Assembly: GCF_000193735.1 (NCBI RefSeq)
Contig: NZ_AEPF01000012.1
Span: forward strand, 1-14,674
From: Neisseria sicca 4320
GTDB lineage: Bacteria > Pseudomonadota > Gammaproteobacteria > Burkholderiales > Neisseriaceae
DNA length: 14,674 nt
Direction of reading: 5' to 3'
In this document: positions 12,520 to 14,674 of the stretch, one piece after another
Layout of the letters: each line of letters starts with the position of its first letter
Position numbering within the stretch: position 1 is the first letter of the stretch
Notes under the pieces: model-generated
What the model saw: the letters and a program-made list of their open reading frames with translations, nothing else
Told to the model about the DNA's origin: nothing
The model's database searches: none
Program-made: the position numbers and the translations under genes

Positions 12520-14508
12520 ATGCACGAAACTTTTTCCCTCGCCCCCATCGTTATCGTCCTTCTCGTTTCCGTCATTACGGTGATTTATTGCCGTAAATTC
12601 AATATCCCTTCCATGCTCGGTTATCTTTTGGTCGGCTTTATCGCCGGTCCGGGTATGTTGAAGCTGATTCCGCAAGGCCATGCCACTGATTATTTAGGTG
12701 AAATCGGTATCGTATTCCTGATGTTCAGTATCGGTCTCGAATTTTCCCTGCCCAAGCTCAAAGCCATGCGCCGTTTGGTGTTCGGACTGGGCGGCTTGCA
12801 GGTCATTGTGACCATGTTGTCGATTATCGGCATTTTGATGCTGATGGGCGTCAACTTTAATTGGGCGTTTGCCGCAGCCGGGGCAATGACCATGTCGTCC
12901 ACGGCAATTGTCAGCCGCATTCTGTCCGAAAAAACCGAGTTGGGACAGCCGCACGGTCAAATGGCGATGGGCGTCTTATTGATGCAAGATATTGCCGTTG
13001 TACCGTTGATGATCCTGATTCCTGCGTTGTCGGGCAATGGCGAAGAAGGCAGTCTGTGGGTCGCGCTGGGTCTTGCCGGATTGAAAATGCTGGTCACGCT
13101 GGGTGTGTTGTTCGTTATCGGCAGCAAGATAATGTCGCGCTGGTTCAGAATGGTCGCCAAACGCAAGTCGTCTGAATTGTTTATGATCAACGTCCTGCTG
13201 GTAACCTTGGGCGTAGCTTATCTGACTGAACTGGAAGGCTTGTCGATGGCATTGGGTGCATTCGTCGCCGGTATGCTGCTTTCGGAAACGGAATACCGTT
13301 TTCAGGTGGAAGACGACATCCGCCCGTTTCGCGATATTTTGCTCGGCTTCTTCTTTATTACAGTCGGCATGAAACTGGATATACAGGCACTAATCGGCGG
13401 CTGGCAGCAGATTCTGATTTTGCTGGCAATTCTGCTGGTATTGAAAGCATTGGTTGTCTTTTTCATCGCTTTGCATATGAAGCATCCGATTGCGGATAGC
13501 TTGAAAACAGCCCTCTATTTGGCACAAGGTGGCGAATTTGGCTTTGTGATGTTGAACATCTCCAGCAAAATCAATATGGTGTCGCCTGAGCTGGAGCAGG
13601 CAGCTACGGCAGCAATTCTGTTGTCCATGATTATTGCACCATTTATTTTAGGCAGCAGCGATGCCATTGTCAGCCGTTTTGTCAAATCAAGCTGGGACAT
13701 GAAGGCATTGGATTTGCACAGCATGTTGGTGGAAACCATGAGCAAATCCGACCACGTCCTGATTATCGGTTTCGGACGCGGCGGTCAAACCGTCGGACGC
13801 GTCTTATCTCAGGAAAACATCCCCTTCTTCGCCCTCGACCTTGATATCGCTAGGGTTCAGGTGGCACGCAATGCCGGCGAACCGGTCTCATTCGGCGATG
13901 CCAAACGGCGCGAAGTCTTGGAGGCGGCAGGTTTGGAACGCGCCAAAATGGTGGTCATTACCCTGAACAATATGCACGAAACCCAGCATGTTCTTGATAA
14001 CATCATGTCTCTGCATCCGAGCATGCCTGTGTATGTTCGCGCGACCAATGACGATTACGTCAAAACCTTCACGGATATGGGCGCGGAAGAAGCTGTATCC
14101 GATACCAAAGAAACCAGCTTGGTACTGGCAAGCTACGCCATGCTGGGTAATGGTGCGACCTTCAACCATGTTTATCAAACCATTGCCAACATCCGACACA
14201 GCCGCTACGCCTCTCTGGAAGGCTTGTTTGTCGGCAGCGATGATGAAAACGGTTTTGACGAAGAAGGTAAATCGATATGCCGCCACGCCTTCCCTCTGAC
14301 AGGCGAAGCCCACGCCATCGGCAAGACCATCCGTGATTTGCCTTTGGACCACGCAGGTATCAAACTGCTATTCATCCGCCGAAATACAAGCAGAATAGAA
14401 AACCCAGACTTGGATTTGCAGCTGCAACCGAATGATATTTTAGTCGTTGCAGGTAGGCAGGAGAGAATTATTTCTTTTGAAAACTGGAGTTTACAAGGAA
14501 ATATCTGA
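12520..14508 (+). CDS. kefB: Kef-type monovalent cation:proton antiporter (CPA2 family)
   Basis: This 662-residue inner-membrane transporter of the KefB/KefC type probably exports K+ in exchange for H+. Residues about 5-375 are a dozen or so hydrophobic segments of the sodium/hydrogen exchanger fold. An RCK N domain follows from about 407, with the Rossmann motif GFGRGG at about 417-422 and DLDIARV as the second strand. A C-terminal RCK_C-like domain lies at about 575-655 (IGKTIRDLPL to NDILVVAGRQERI). The RCK_C domain is not typical of E. coli KefB/KefC and is more like YbaL, so glutathione gating is uncertain. No KefF/KefG-type oxidoreductase gene is adjacent. No clear Shine-Dalgarno precedes the ATG. 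An uptake-like word lies inside the gene at 13165. Confidence 0.85.
   Translation: MHETFSLAPIVIVLLVSVITVIYCRKFNIPSMLGYLLVGFIAGPGMLKLIPQGHATDYLGEIGIVFLMFSIGLEFSLPKLKAMRRLVFGLGGLQVIVTMLSIIGILMLMGVNFNWAFAAAGAMTMSSTAIVSRILSEKTELGQPHGQMAMGVLLMQDIAVVPLMILIPALSGNGEEGSLWVALGLAGLKMLVTLGVLFVIGSKIMSRWFRMVAKRKSSELFMINVLLVTLGVAYLTELEGLSMALGAFVAGMLLSETEYRFQVEDDIRPFRDILLGFFFITVGMKLDIQALIGGWQQILILLAILLVLKALVVFFIALHMKHPIADSLKTALYLAQGGEFGFVMLNISSKINMVSPELEQAATAAILLSMIIAPFILGSSDAIVSRFVKSSWDMKALDLHSMLVETMSKSDHVLIIGFGRGGQTVGRVLSQENIPFFALDLDIARVQVARNAGEPVSFGDAKRREVLEAAGLERAKMVVITLNNMHETQHVLDNIMSLHPSMPVYVRATNDDYVKTFTDMGAEEAVSDTKETSLVLASYAMLGNGATFNHVYQTIANIRHSRYASLEGLFVGSDDENGFDEEGKSICRHAFPLTGEAHAIGKTIRDLPLDHAGIKLLFIRRNTSRIENPDLDLQLQPNDILVVAGRQERIISFENWSLQGNI
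13165..13176 (+). repeat. Uptake-like word inside the Kef gene
   Basis: AAGTCGTCTGAA, one mismatch from the exact word, encodes part of the KRKSSELF segment. It is the only uptake-like word I noticed inside a coding region here and may be chance. Confidence 0.4.
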
Positions 14509-14522
14509 TCTACTGAAAAATA

Positions 14523-14547
14523 AAGCTTGCGCAGCGGATGCTTTTTT
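14523..14547 (+). terminator. Weak possible terminator after the Kef gene
   Basis: AAGC (14523-14526) and GCTT (14540-14543) flank a loop with little internal pairing, followed by T6 in total. It is a poor stem, and the same bases overlap the proposed tRNA promoter. Confidence 0.3.
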
Positions 14548-14555
14548 GATTTAAT
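14527..14555 (+). promoter_or_regulatory. Possible promoter of tRNA-Val
   Basis: TTGCGC (14527-14532), a 17-nt spacer and TTTAAT (14550-14555, five of six consensus bases) place a start near 14562, about 20 nt before the mature tRNA. Confidence 0.45.
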
Positions 14556-14580
14556 AGCGTCTTCGCAAACGCAGCGACAA

Positions 14581-14656
14581 GGGTGATTAGCTCAGTTGGT
14601 AGAGCGTCTGCCTTACAAGCAGAATGTCGGCGGTTCGACTCCGTCATCACCCACCA
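14581..14656 (+). tRNA. tRNA-Val, anticodon TAC
   Basis: This is a complete 76-nt cloverleaf. The acceptor GGGTGAT pairs with ATCACCC, and a D arm (TTAGCTCAGTTGGTAGAGC) is present. The anticodon stem TCTGC/GCAGA encloses loop CTTACAA (14612-14618), giving anticodon TAC. The T arm surrounds GTTCGACTC, the discriminator is A, and CCA is encoded at 14654-14656. It may be the first of a tRNA cluster running beyond the window. Confidence 0.97.
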
Positions 14657-14674
14657 AGTTTCCTTTCATTGTTG

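Noticed and set aside
1..14674. CRISPR arrays, phase-variable homopolymer or tetramer tracts, prophage or toxin-antitoxin genes
   Set aside because: I looked for regularly spaced repeats, long G/C runs and tandem short repeats, and saw none.

Overview
The window comes from a Neisseria species. It carries eight exact copies of the 12-base DNA uptake word AGGTCGTCTGAA (several as inverted hairpin pairs), a full-length Correia-type element, and Neisseria-typical genes. From memory, this dialect (AG-mucDUS) belongs to the N. mucosa/subflava-type commensals; the ATGCCGTCTGAA form of meningococcus and gonococcus was not seen. The species is inferred. The content is almost entirely core chromosome with dense, well-formed regulatory signals.

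Layout. Positions 1-3000 (minus strand) hold a flavin ubiquinone hydroxylase (UbiM type), then an apparent ispB - UPF0756 membrane protein - tRNA-Arg(CCT) transcription unit. From 3160 (plus strand) comes the rplU-rpmA ribosomal operon with a strong promoter and terminator. Positions 3916-4381 are a spacer with a Correia element, where rpmA and thiC converge. thiC (minus) follows, with a TPP riboswitch whose expression platform can be read directly. Next is a lipoprotein di-haem cytochrome c peroxidase (minus) with an FNR-like promoter, divergent from gpsA (plus). Then come a ZapB-like coiled-coil gene, zapA and 6S RNA (ssrS), followed by rplM-rpsI. Positions 11291-11799 are an AT-rich spacer ending in a likely small regulatory RNA. 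The window closes with a YchJ/SEC-C protein (minus), a Kef-type cation:proton antiporter (plus) and tRNA-Val(TAC).

Functional themes are quinone supply (octaprenyl diphosphate synthase and a ring hydroxylase), translation (four ribosomal proteins, two tRNAs, and 6S RNA acting on RNA polymerase), thiamine synthesis under TPP control, cell division (ZapA and its coiled-coil neighbour), and peroxide and electrophile/ion stress (Ccp, Kef).

The most interesting points are: (i) a thiC leader in which two mutually exclusive helices compete for the Shine-Dalgarno region, with an uptake-sequence hairpin inserted between aptamer and platform; (ii) a candidate C-rich-loop sRNA at about 11605-11713; and (iii) a tRNA-Arg starting 4 nt after a protein stop codon. 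I saw no CRISPR array, prophage, toxin island or complete IS, and nothing that looks like a wholly new multi-gene system.
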